From positions 1-8,539 of the forward strand of contig JAUHYJ010000132.1 of the NCBI GenBank assembly GCA_030425785.1: a stretch of 8,539 bases of DNA. The letters are read 5' to 3'. Source of the DNA: Acidimicrobiia bacterium. GTDB lineage: Bacteria > Actinomycetota > Acidimicrobiia > Acidimicrobiales > Ilumatobacteraceae. The translations under genes and the position numbers were made by a program. How positions within the stretch are numbered: position 1 is the first letter of the stretch; each line of letters begins with the position of its first letter. Below are positions 1-7,004 of this stretch, piece by piece. Below the pieces are notes generated by a model, which worked only from the letters and a program-made list of their open reading frames with translations, did no database searches and was not told where the DNA came from.

Positions 1-476
1 CCGGCCGCAAGGTCTCGAGCGGCACCCTGATCCGACTCGCGCACGACGTGCCGAACATCGTCGGCGTGAAGGACGCAGCCGCCGATCCGGCGGAGTCCGC
101 CCGCGTGATCGCTGCCACGCCCGACGACTTCGAGTACTACTCGGGTGACGACAAGCTCACCTTGCCGTTCCTGTCGGTCGGCGCCGTCGGCACCATCGGT
201 GTCGCGACCCACTGGACCGGCCCCGACCACGTCGACATGTTCGACGCCTGGGAGCGCGGCGATGTCGCCGGCGCACGGGCGGCGAACGCCCGCATGCTCG
301 AGAGCTTCGCGTTCGAGACGGGCGACGAAGCACCCAACCCCATCCCGACCAAGGCGATGCTGCGGACCCTCGGATGGCAGGTCGGCCAGTGCCGCCTCCC
401 CGTCGGTGACGCACCCGACTGGGTCGAATCACGAGCCCGCGAAGTGTGGGCGAACCTGGAGGCAGCCCGTGGCTGA
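1..476 (+). CDS. dapA: 4-hydroxy-tetrahydrodipicolinate synthase (DapA), C-terminal half, 5' end outside the window
   Basis: The reading frame is open from position 3 to a TGA at 474-476, giving about 157 visible residues of a family usually near 290-300. DapA condenses pyruvate with aspartate semialdehyde in the cytoplasm, the first committed step to diaminopimelate and lysine. The visible part contains IVGVKDA, whose Lys (codon 69-71) matches the Schiff-base lysine of the family. It is followed by YSGDDKLTLPFLSVGAVG, which matches the family's 'YSGDD...lp.l..Ga.G' block, and near the end by NPIPTKAML and CRLPVGDAP, typical of the DapA C-terminus. The ATG/GTG codons inside the visible part (for example GTG at 48) are internal and not starts, because homologous sequence continues upstream to the window edge. 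The stop lies inside the start of the RNase J gene, the neighbour expected from actinobacterial synteny. Related aldolases of the same fold (N-acetylneuraminate lyase type) are possible, but the tail and the neighbourhood favour DapA. Confidence 0.93.
   Translation, partial: GRKVSSGTLIRLAHDVPNIVGVKDAAADPAESARVIAATPDDFEYYSGDDKLTLPFLSVGAVGTIGVATHWTGPDHVDMFDAWERGDVAGARAANARMLESFAFETGDEAPNPIPTKAMLRTLGWQVGQCRLPVGDAPDWVESRAREVWANLEAARG
458..462 (+). promoter_or_regulatory. Shine-Dalgarno sequence that fixes the GTG start of rnj
   Basis: GGAGG lies 6 bases before the GTG at 469, inside the last codons of dapA. It is the best ribosome-binding site in the window. It supports a non-ATG start overlapping the dapA stop, so rnj translation is probably coupled to dapA. 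Confidence 0.8.
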
Positions 477-2169
477 GCCCGTACGCGTCGTCTTTCTCGG
501 AGGTCTCGGTGAGATCGGCCGCAACTGCATGGCGATCGAGCAGGGGAGCGGCGACGACCGCGCCATCGTGCTCATCGACTGCGGCCTCATGTTCCCCGAC
601 CCCGACATGCACGGCATCGACCTGGTGCTGCCCGACTTCACCTACCTGCGCGACCACGCACGGTCGATCGTCGGCCTGGTGGCGACGCACGGCCACGAGG
701 ACCACGTGGGTGGCATCCAGTTCCTGCTGCGTGACGAGTCCGGCATCGGTCACCTCCGTGACGACCCGCTGCCGATCTACGGTGCCCGCCTCACCCTCGG
801 GCTGGCGCGCAACCGCATCGAGGAGGCCGGCCTGCTCGGCCGCTGCGACATGCGGCCGGTCGCCGACGGCGACCGCGTCGACGTCGGGCCGTTCGGGATC
901 GAGTTCATCCCCGTGACGCACTCGGTGCCGCACTCGCACGCGATCGCCGTCCACACCTCGCAGGGCATCGTGCTCCACAGCGGCGACTGGAAGCTCGACC
1001 TCACCCCGGTCGACGGACGTCGCACCGACCTGTCCCGCATCGGCCAACTCACCGCCGGCGACGGCATCCGGCTGCTGCTCGCCGATTCGACCAACGCGGA
1101 GGAGCCGGGTCACGCACCGAGCGAGTCGAGCGTCGGCGCGGTGCTCGCCGGGTTGTTCGCCCAGCACCGCGATCGCCGCATCATCACGGCGAGCTTCGCG
1201 AGCCACCTGCACCGGATCCAGCAGATCGCCGACGCCGCGATCGGCGCCGGGCGCAAGGTCGCGACGCTGGGGCTGAGCATGAAGAAGAACGTGCGCCTCG
1301 GCCTCGACCTCGGGGTGATCTCGATCCCCGATTCGGCGATGATCGACATCGAGGACATCGACCGGTACGAACCCGGCGAGGTCTGCGTGATCTCGACCGG
1401 TTCGCAGGGTGAGCCGATGTCGGCGCTGTCGCTGCTGGCGCGCGGCGAGAACAAGTTCGTGAAGCTCAGCGAGCACGACACCGTGATCCTGTCGAGCCAT
1501 GCGATCCCCGGCAACGAGAGCAACGTCAACAAGGTGATCGACGGCCTGCTGCGGCGTGGCGCCGAGGTCGTGCACTCCGGCGTGGTCGACGTGCACGCGA
1601 CCGGGCACGCGCAGGCGGACGAGATCAAGACGTACCTGTCGCTCGCGAAGCCCGAGTGGTACGTCCCGATCCACGGCGAGTTCCGCCACATGGTCGCCAA
1701 CGCCCGCCTCGGCGAGCTCATGGGCATCCCGCGGCAGAACGTCGTGCTGTGCGAGGACGGCGACGTCGTCGAGCTGTCCGACGACGGGCTCGAGCACGCC
1801 GGCCGGGTGCCGTCCGGTTACGTGTACGTCGACGGCACGATCGGCGACGTCGGGCAGGGGGTGATCCGCGATCGCCGCGTGCTCGGCGAGGAAGGCGTGG
1901 TCGTCGTGGTCGTCACGGTCGACATCCAGACCGGCAAGGTCATCACCGGCCCCGACATCATCACCCGGGGCTGGGTCTACGCCCCCGAGGCCGAGGATCT
2001 GCTCGACGAGGCGTGCGACCGCGTGGCCGCCGCCGTCGAATCGGCGCTCCAGAAGGGTGAGCGCGACGTCGAAGCGCTCGAGCGCGACGTGCGACGAGCG
2101 ACGGGCAAGTTCGTCAACGAGCGCACGCGACGCCGGCCGATGATCGTGCCGGTCGTCATGGAGACGTGA
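469..2169 (+). CDS. rnj: Ribonuclease J (metallo-beta-lactamase/beta-CASP ribonuclease)
   Basis: This 566-residue protein, close to the usual 555-560 of actinobacterial RNase J, is a cytoplasmic Zn-dependent 5'-3' exo- and endoribonuclease of mRNA decay and rRNA maturation. The N-terminal metallo-beta-lactamase part starts with VVFLGGLGEIGRN and has the metal-binding HGHEDH at residues 74-79, H151 in PVTHSVPHSH, and D173 in HSGDWKLD. The beta-CASP insertion follows, with ADSTNAEEPG (about 205-214), FASHLHRI (243-250) and STGSQGEP (309-316). The lactamase fold resumes with VHATGHA (375-381) and PIHGEFRH (400-407). A C-terminal domain of about 110 residues completes the protein (to VVMET). All catalytic motifs look intact. 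The GTG at 469 is chosen because of the GGAGG at 458-462 and because homology begins directly after it; the open frame continues upstream to 145 but only as a shadow of dapA. It overlaps dapA by 8 bases and the next gene by 4. Older annotations call such proteins 'beta-lactamase-like' or 'Zn hydrolase'. Confidence 0.96.
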   Translation: MAEPVRVVFLGGLGEIGRNCMAIEQGSGDDRAIVLIDCGLMFPDPDMHGIDLVLPDFTYLRDHARSIVGLVATHGHEDHVGGIQFLLRDESGIGHLRDDPLPIYGARLTLGLARNRIEEAGLLGRCDMRPVADGDRVDVGPFGIEFIPVTHSVPHSHAIAVHTSQGIVLHSGDWKLDLTPVDGRRTDLSRIGQLTAGDGIRLLLADSTNAEEPGHAPSESSVGAVLAGLFAQHRDRRIITASFASHLHRIQQIADAAIGAGRKVATLGLSMKKNVRLGLDLGVISIPDSAMIDIEDIDRYEPGEVCVISTGSQGEPMSALSLLARGENKFVKLSEHDTVILSSHAIPGNESNVNKVIDGLLRRGAEVVHSGVVDVHATGHAQADEIKTYLSLAKPEWYVPIHGEFRHMVANARLGELMGIPRQNVVLCEDGDVVELSDDGLEHAGRVPSGYVYVDGTIGDVGQGVIRDRRVLGEEGVVVVVVTVDIQTGKVITGPDIITRGWVYAPEAEDLLDEACDRVAAAVESALQKGERDVEALERDVRRATGKFVNERTRRRPMIVPVVMET

Positions 2170-2729
2170 GTCGGGGCCGTCCGGCAGCCCGGCTCCTCGT
2201 GGCCACGTCCGCCGTGCTCGTCGCTGCCTGCTCGGGCGACGAGGCACCGCCGGCGGCCGCCACCGTCGAGTTCGTGACCAACGACGTCCGCTGCCTCGAC
2301 GCACCGATCGGGCCCGAACCGGCGCTCGGGCTCCTCGACGGCGCCATCGCGGCACTGGAGGCCGAGTACGGGCCTGAGCCCGAGCTCTACGAGCTGAGCG
2401 TCGACCGGCAGCGTGTCTCGATGGTGGTCGCGGTCGACGGCGACGCCGAGCAGTCGTTCTGGTGCGGCGACGCCGGCTATGCCCTGCCCGAGAACCTCGG
2501 TGAGGCCGATGGGGCCACCTTCGGGCCGGATGCGCTCGACGTCGAGGTCGACACCGTCTTCGACGGGGTGCGCGAGGAGCTCGACGACCCCGAGATCGTC
2601 GAGCTCGTGGCGGTCGGCAACCCGGATGGTTCCGCCCGGCTCGGGCTGTCGGTCCAGTCCGCATCGGGCGGCGTGCTCTTCGTCGAGGTGAACCCGAGCG
2701 GCGCCGTGCTGAGCGTCCAGGCGCTCTGA
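2166..2729 (+). CDS. Putative secreted lipoprotein of unknown function
   Basis: I do not recognise the family. The 187-residue product begins with an arginine-containing n-region (MSRGRPAAR), a hydrophobic stretch (LLVATSAVLVAA) and a lipobox VAAC with Cys22, so it should be a signal-peptidase-II lipoprotein anchored outside the membrane. The mature part is acidic and carries two further cysteines (C43, C100) that could pair. Two stretches, roughly residues 56-110 and 131-187, look like weakly similar helix-then-strands units (LLDGAIAALEAEYG against VFDGVREELDDPEI), which suggests an internal duplication. The GTG start at 2166 overlaps the rnj stop (GTGA). A GGAG at 2160-2163 is too close to be a good ribosome-binding site, so translation is probably coupled to rnj. 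An in-frame GTG at 2199 would remove the basic n-region and is less likely. The position between rnj and ftsK suggests cotranscription with rnj; any link to envelope growth or division is inference only. Confidence 0.8.
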   Translation: MSRGRPAARLLVATSAVLVAACSGDEAPPAAATVEFVTNDVRCLDAPIGPEPALGLLDGAIAALEAEYGPEPELYELSVDRQRVSMVVAVDGDAEQSFWCGDAGYALPENLGEADGATFGPDALDVEVDTVFDGVREELDDPEIVELVAVGNPDGSARLGLSVQSASGGVLFVEVNPSGAVLSVQAL

Positions 2730-2775
2730 GCACACCGGCGCGCAGCGATGCGCCGATCTGTGCGCACGGCATTGG

Positions 2776-2781
2776 TACCGT
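2776..2781 (+). promoter_or_regulatory. Probable -10 element (TACCGT) of a near-leaderless promoter for ftsK
   Basis: TACCGT fits the actinobacterial TANNNT -10 consensus. It ends 10 bases before the ATG at 2792, so the transcript would have a leader of only about 3-5 bases. No clear Shine-Dalgarno sequence and no clear -35 box are seen. The hexamer runs into the upstream in-frame GTG at 2780, so a transcript from this promoter could not use that GTG; this favours the ATG at 2792. The same TACCGTG...CATG arrangement occurs before the gene at 8296. Confidence 0.5.
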
Positions 2782-2791
2782 GGCAGCGGTC

Positions 2792-5290
2792 ATGTCCCAA
2801 CGTCGCAACACCCCCAGCCAGCGATCTCGCAGCTCGTCGTCCGGTCGTTCCTCCGGTCGTTCCTCCGGCGCGTCGAGCGGCGGTTCGAACCGGCGCGCCC
2901 AGTCCGGTCTTCGACAGGCGGTCGACGGTCGTGAGCACGACTTCCTCGGCCTGGTGCTGATCGGCGCGGCCGTGTTGCTCGGCCTGGCGATGTACCTCGA
3001 CCTCGCGGGTCCGCTCGGACGTGGCATCGAAGCGTTCGTCGGCTGGTTCCTCGGCCTCGGCCGCTATCTGCTGCCGGTGGTGTTGCTGGCCGGTGGCGTG
3101 TCGCTCGTGAAGGACGGCCGCTCGTCGAGCCCGATCCGGCTCGCCACCGGTTGGGGGCTCGCCTGGCTCGCGACCATGGGGTTCTTGCACGTCGTGCGCC
3201 CACCGGACTCGCTGAACCCGTTCGGAGTCGAGGACGATCAACGCTCGATCGTCGCTGCGGGCGGCTGGGTCGGTGCCGTCGTCGGCGGCCCGCTGGAGGC
3301 ACTCGTGGCGTCAGCCGGGGCGATCGTGATCATGGTCGCCGTCTTCATCGGCGGCGCGCTGCTGGTGACCCAGACGTCGTTGCGGACGATGGCGATGCAC
3401 ACCGGTCGTGGCGCGGCGACCGTTGCCCGGCCGATCGGCCGCGCGGCCCGCAAGGCCCTGTCGGACCTGTCGACGCTCAGCAGTGAGCGCGGCGACGGCG
3501 AGGGTCGGTCACGGCGCGGGAAGCGTTCGGACGACGACGCCGAGCCGGCCGATGCCCGCCCCGGCGGTGGGACCGGCGTGGTCGGCGAGCCGCTGGCGCC
3601 GGCGCTGTACGACGGCGCCGAGGACGATGCGGCGATCTTCGCCCAGGCCAAGGCGCCGACGACGCGCAAGCGCAAGAAGGCGTCGGCCGAGCAGGCGGCG
3701 CTGCCGATCGACGGGCAACAGCTGGGGGAGTGGATCCTCCCGCCGCTCGGTCACCTCAAGCAGGCCGGACAGCAGGCCGTCAACATGGCCGAGATCGAGC
3801 GGCGCGGCCAGACCCTGCAGGAATCGCTCGCCCAGCACAACGTCGAGACCGAGCTGATCGGGATGACGGTCGGCCCGACCGTCACCCGCTACGAGCTCGA
3901 GCTCGGGCCCGGTGTCAAGGTCGCCCGCATCACCAGCCTCCAGAAGGACATCGCCTACGCGATGGCCGCGACCGACGTCCGCATCCTGGCGCCGATCCCC
4001 GGTCGCTCCGCGATCGGCGTCGAGGTGCCGAACCATCAGCGCCAGTTGGTGGCGCTCGGCGACCTGTTGGCATCGCCCGAGGCCGCCGAGGCCACGCATC
4101 CGCTCGAGGTCGCGGTCGGCAAGGACATCGCCGGCAAGGCCGTGTTCATGGACCTCTCGTCCACGCCGCACCTGCTCATCGCCGGTGCGACCGGAGCCGG
4201 CAAGTCGTCGGGCATCAACTGCATCATCACCTCGTTGCTGATGCGCACGACACCCGACCAGGTGCGCCTCATCCTGATCGATCCGAAGCAGGTCGAGATG
4301 GGCCAGTACCAGCGGCTGCCGCACCTGCTGACCGAGCCGGTCACCAACCCGAAGAAGGCCGCCAACGCCCTCGGGTGGGCCGTCAAGGAGATGGAGCGGC
4401 GCTACGACGTCCTCTCCGCGGTCGGCTATCGCGACATCACCGGCTACAACGAGGCGGTCGCCAAGGGCGAGATCGAGCCGCCTGCCGGCGTCGACCCCGA
4501 CGACAACCCGTACGAGCACATGCCGTACATCGTCGTCGTCGTCGACGAGCTCAACGACCTGATGATGGTCGCCGCCCGCGACGTCGAGGAGTCGATCACG
4601 CGCATCGCGCAGAAGGCGCGTGCGGTCGGTATCCACCTGATCATCGCGACCCAGCGTCCCTCGGTGAACGTCATCACCGGTGTGATCAAGGCGAACGTGC
4701 CGGCGCGCATGGCGTTCGCGGTGTCGTCGCTGACCGACAGCCGCGTCATCCTCGACCAGCCGGGCGCCGAGAAGCTCGTCGGCAAGGGCGACATGCTCCT
4801 GCTGCCGGGCAACACGTCGGTGCCGAGCCGCATCCAGGGCTCGTTCGTCGGCGAGGACGAGGTCCGCAAGGTCGTCAAGCACTGGCGTGCGCAGGCGCCC
4901 GAGCCGGTCTACACCCAGAACGTCGAGGGCGAGGACGAGGGCGGTGCCCCGGCGGGCATGCAGCAGATGTCGCTCGATCAGGCGTCGCCCGGCGGGGTCG
5001 GCGGCACGATGGGCCTCGACGTCACGTCGGACGCGAATGCGTTCTCGGCCGGTGACGACGACGAGGACGCCGTGATGATGCGTCAGGCGATGGAGCTCGT
5101 CGTGCGCAGCCAGCTCGGATCGACGTCGATGCTGCAGCGCAAGCTCAAGGTCGGCTTCGCCCGCGCCGGCCGCATCATGGACCTGCTCGAACAGCGCGGG
5201 GTCGTCGGCCCCTCCGAGGGCTCGAAGGCCCGCGAGGTCCTGATGACCGTGGAGGAGTTCGAACTCCTCCAGCAGAACGGCTCCGTCTGA
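2792..5290 (+). CDS. ftsK: DNA translocase FtsK/SpoIIIE
   Basis: This 832-residue protein is a septum-located, membrane-anchored ATPase that pumps chromosomal DNA during division. In order it has a Ser/Arg/Gly-rich N-terminal tail (residues 1-48), about four membrane segments (about 50-70, 82-104, 114-135, 168-192), and a charged linker (about 200-305). The motor follows, with its alpha domain (TLQESLAQHNVETELIGMTV onward), Walker A GATGAGKSS (465-473), Walker B IVVVVDE (580-586), and the sensor-like IIATQRPSVNVITG and SSLTDSRVILDQ. An acidic spacer (about 710-757) leads to the winged-helix gamma domain (about 760-820, MLQRKLKVGFARAGRIMDLL, GPSEGSKAREVL), which reads DNA polarity signals in this family. 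The Walker B region reads DELNDL where the family usually has DELADL or DEFADL. The start is set at ATG 2792; an in-frame GTG at 2780 would add four residues but overlaps the likely promoter. It follows rnj and the lipoprotein gene, as expected from actinobacterial order. Confidence 0.96.
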   Translation: MSQRRNTPSQRSRSSSSGRSSGRSSGASSGGSNRRAQSGLRQAVDGREHDFLGLVLIGAAVLLGLAMYLDLAGPLGRGIEAFVGWFLGLGRYLLPVVLLAGGVSLVKDGRSSSPIRLATGWGLAWLATMGFLHVVRPPDSLNPFGVEDDQRSIVAAGGWVGAVVGGPLEALVASAGAIVIMVAVFIGGALLVTQTSLRTMAMHTGRGAATVARPIGRAARKALSDLSTLSSERGDGEGRSRRGKRSDDDAEPADARPGGGTGVVGEPLAPALYDGAEDDAAIFAQAKAPTTRKRKKASAEQAALPIDGQQLGEWILPPLGHLKQAGQQAVNMAEIERRGQTLQESLAQHNVETELIGMTVGPTVTRYELELGPGVKVARITSLQKDIAYAMAATDVRILAPIPGRSAIGVEVPNHQRQLVALGDLLASPEAAEATHPLEVAVGKDIAGKAVFMDLSSTPHLLIAGATGAGKSSGINCIITSLLMRTTPDQVRLILIDPKQVEMGQYQRLPHLLTEPVTNPKKAANALGWAVKEMERRYDVLSAVGYRDITGYNEAVAKGEIEPPAGVDPDDNPYEHMPYIVVVVDELNDLMMVAARDVEESITRIAQKARAVGIHLIIATQRPSVNVITGVIKANVPARMAFAVSSLTDSRVILDQPGAEKLVGKGDMLLLPGNTSVPSRIQGSFVGEDEVRKVVKHWRAQAPEPVYTQNVEGEDEGGAPAGMQQMSLDQASPGGVGGTMGLDVTSDANAFSAGDDDEDAVMMRQAMELVVRSQLGSTSMLQRKLKVGFARAGRIMDLLEQRGVVGPSEGSKAREVLMTVEEFELLQQNGSV
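2841..2868 (+). repeat. 12-base tandem repeat in the 5' end of ftsK
   Basis: The unit ccggtcgttcct occurs twice without a gap (2841-2852 and 2853-2864), followed by ccgg. Because the unit is a multiple of three, it encodes a repeating Ser-Gly-Arg-Ser pattern in the disordered, positively charged cytoplasmic tail of FtsK. Copy-number change would lengthen or shorten the tail by four residues without a frameshift. Confidence 0.85.
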
Positions 5291-5299
5291 CCCCTCCTC

Positions 5300-5351
5300 C
5301 GTTCTGGGCGGGAAATCGGACGCGATGACGTCGACATCCCCGCCCAGAACG
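5300..5351. terminator. Long inverted repeat between convergent genes; candidate bidirectional terminator
   Basis: The arms CGTTCTGGGCGGG (5300-5312) and CCCGCCCAGAACG (5339-5351) are perfectly complementary over 13 bases, with 26 bases between them. The interior can partly pair as well (TC-G-GAC at 5316-5321 with GTC-GA at 5330-5334), so the whole element may fold into one long imperfect hairpin. It lies 10 bases after the ftsK stop and 9 bases beyond the stop of the convergent amidohydrolase gene, the place expected for a shared terminator. There is no T-run on either side, so it would be a non-canonical, GC-rich terminator. It could instead be a member of a dispersed intergenic palindrome family. 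Confidence 0.6.
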
Positions 5352-5359
5352 AGGGATGA

Positions 5360-6967
5360 TCAGCGTTCGAAGACCAGCTGGCCGGCGAGCCAGGTCTGGT
5401 CGATCTCGGCGCCGCCGATCTCCTCGCCGGCGATGGCCGTGATGTCCTGGTCGAGCACGATGAGATCGGCGCGCTGGCCGACCGCGATCGCGCCGGCGTC
5501 GTCGTCGAACGCCTGGTACGCGCTGCCCGCCGTGTAGGCACGGATCGCGTCGAGGATCGGGATCCGTTCCTCCGGGAGCCAGCCGCCCGCTGGCTCGCCG
5601 CGGCCGTTGAGACGGCTGACGGCGGTCGCGAGGCCGTCGACCGGGCGATGCGATGACACCGGCCAATCCGACCCGAAGCTGACCGGGGCGCCCGACCGCA
5701 GCAGGGTGCCGATCGGGTACTGCAGCGCCGAGCGCTCGGGGCCGAGCCGCGGGAACGTGAGGTCGAGCATCGAGTCGTCGTGCTGCGCCCACAGCGGTTC
5801 GAAGTTGGCGATCACACCGAGGGCGACGAAGCGCGGCCGGTCGTCGGGATGGACGAGTTGCGTGTGCGCGACCACCGGTCGACGATCGCGTCGACCGTTG
5901 CGCTGCTGGGCCGCCTCGATCGCATCGAGCGCCATCCGCACCCCGGCGTCGCCGATCGCGTGGATGTGGGTCTGGAAGCCGTCGGCGTCGAACGCGCACA
6001 CGGCCTCGGTGAGCGCTTCGGGTGACCAGTTCGGCAGGCCGCACGAGTGCGGTGCGTCCTCGTACGGCTCGAGCAGCCAGCCGGTGCCGGCCTCGATGAC
6101 GCCGTCGGCGAAGAACTTGATCGTGTCGGCGCTGACCCATCGACCAGCCGTGGCCGACGCACGGGATCGCCCGGCGAGGAAGTCGGGCCGCTGCTGTCGC
6201 CATCGTTCCGGCTCGGCGCGGAACGCCACGTTGATCCGCACCGTGGCCCGTCCTGACGCCGCGCCGTCGAGGTACACGTCGAGCTCCGCCGGTTCGACCG
6301 AGGCGTCCTGGGCCCACACGATCCCCGCCGCCGACATCGCCCGCATCGCCTCGACCAACCCGGCGTCCTGCATCGCCCGGTCGACCGTCGGCATCACGCC
6401 GTGGAACAGCTCGATGCCGCCGAACTCGAGGAACATCCCGACCGGCGTGCCGTCGCTGTCTCGGACGATCTCGCCGAGGGGCGGCTCGGCCGTGTCGGCG
6501 GTGATGCCGGCGGCTCGCATCGCGGCGGTGTTCGTCCACACGGCGTGGTTGTCGGTCGGGAAGACCGTGACGGGCACGTCCGGGCACACGGCGTCGAGCC
6601 ACTCGGCGCGCCCGACGCCGCTCGGCAGGATGGCCGGGTCGTAGCAGTGCCCCACGATCCACGTCTCGTCGGGGTGCGCCTCGCGCCAGCGAGCCAGGGC
6701 TGCGAGGGTGTCGTCGAGGGTCGCCAGCCCCGTGAAGTCGAGCTCGAGCCGGTTCGTGCCGGCGTGCAGCGGATGGGCGTGCCCGTCGCGGAACGCGGGT
6801 AGCAGCGCCCGGCCCGTCAGATCGACGACACGATCGAACGTCGCCGCGTACTCGTGGGCGTCGTGGCCGACGGCGACGATCACGCCGTCGTCGACCGCGA
6901 CCTGTGAGATGTCGCGCCGGCCGTCGAACGTGACGACGGGACCGTTGCGGAACAGCAGCGAGCTCAT
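5360..6967 (-). CDS. Amidohydrolase family 3 protein (YtcJ-like metal-dependent hydrolase)
   Basis: This 535-residue protein has the usual length for the YtcJ/N-substituted formamide deformylase-like group of the amidohydrolase superfamily, which hydrolyses C-N bonds of amides or cyclic amides with bound metal. A small N-terminal beta part (LLFRNGPVVTFDG, residues 4-16) leads into the TIM barrel. Metal-ligand motifs appear in the usual order: DGHAHP with H63 and H65, KFFADGV with Lys284, HIHAIGD with H334 and H336, VAHTQLV with H368, and FGSDWPV with Asp434. The end GQRADLIVLDQDI is the typical return to the beta domain. No signal peptide is seen, so it is probably cytoplasmic. The substrate cannot be told from sequence. 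The ATG at 6967 has no clear Shine-Dalgarno site; the upstream 37 bases separate it from the DUF445 stop on the same strand, so cotranscription is possible. Its stop faces ftsK across the inverted repeat at 5300-5351. Confidence 0.9.
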   Translation of the reverse strand: MSSLLFRNGPVVTFDGRRDISQVAVDDGVIVAVGHDAHEYAATFDRVVDLTGRALLPAFRDGHAHPLHAGTNRLELDFTGLATLDDTLAALARWREAHPDETWIVGHCYDPAILPSGVGRAEWLDAVCPDVPVTVFPTDNHAVWTNTAAMRAAGITADTAEPPLGEIVRDSDGTPVGMFLEFGGIELFHGVMPTVDRAMQDAGLVEAMRAMSAAGIVWAQDASVEPAELDVYLDGAASGRATVRINVAFRAEPERWRQQRPDFLAGRSRASATAGRWVSADTIKFFADGVIEAGTGWLLEPYEDAPHSCGLPNWSPEALTEAVCAFDADGFQTHIHAIGDAGVRMALDAIEAAQQRNGRRDRRPVVAHTQLVHPDDRPRFVALGVIANFEPLWAQHDDSMLDLTFPRLGPERSALQYPIGTLLRSGAPVSFGSDWPVSSHRPVDGLATAVSRLNGRGEPAGGWLPEERIPILDAIRAYTAGSAYQAFDDDAGAIAVGQRADLIVLDQDITAIAGEEIGGAEIDQTWLAGQLVFER

Positions 6968-7004
6968 CGAGCAGAGTCAAGCACGCGCAGCGTCGCCGCG
7001 TGGG

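Noticed and set aside
2736..2767. Small hairpin CGGCGC/GCGCCG (2736-2741 with 2750-2755) and the palindrome GTGCGCAC (2760-2767) before ftsK
   Set aside because: Stems of six and four base pairs are common by chance at this GC content, there is no T-run, and no known operator is matched.
2780..2791. In-frame GTG at 2780 as an alternative ftsK start
   Set aside because: It overlaps the probable TACCGT -10 element and has no ribosome-binding site; ATG 2792 is a better start. It cannot be fully excluded if the gene is also read from an upstream transcript.
157..3027. A very long open frame on the minus strand (956 codons) opposite dapA, rnj and the lipoprotein gene
   Set aside because: It lies entirely antisense to clearly homologous genes, has the low-complexity Arg/Asp/Val/His-rich make-up of high-GC shadow frames, and shows no recognisable domain.
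3509..4882. A 457-codon open frame on the minus strand inside ftsK
   Set aside because: It is antisense to the conserved FtsK motor, with a shadow-like composition rich in Asp, Val, Leu and Arg and no motifs.
6982..7002. CACGCG/CGCGTG inverted repeat between the DUF445 and amidohydrolase genes
   Set aside because: It is only six base pairs with a nine-base loop and no T-tract, too weak to call a terminator.
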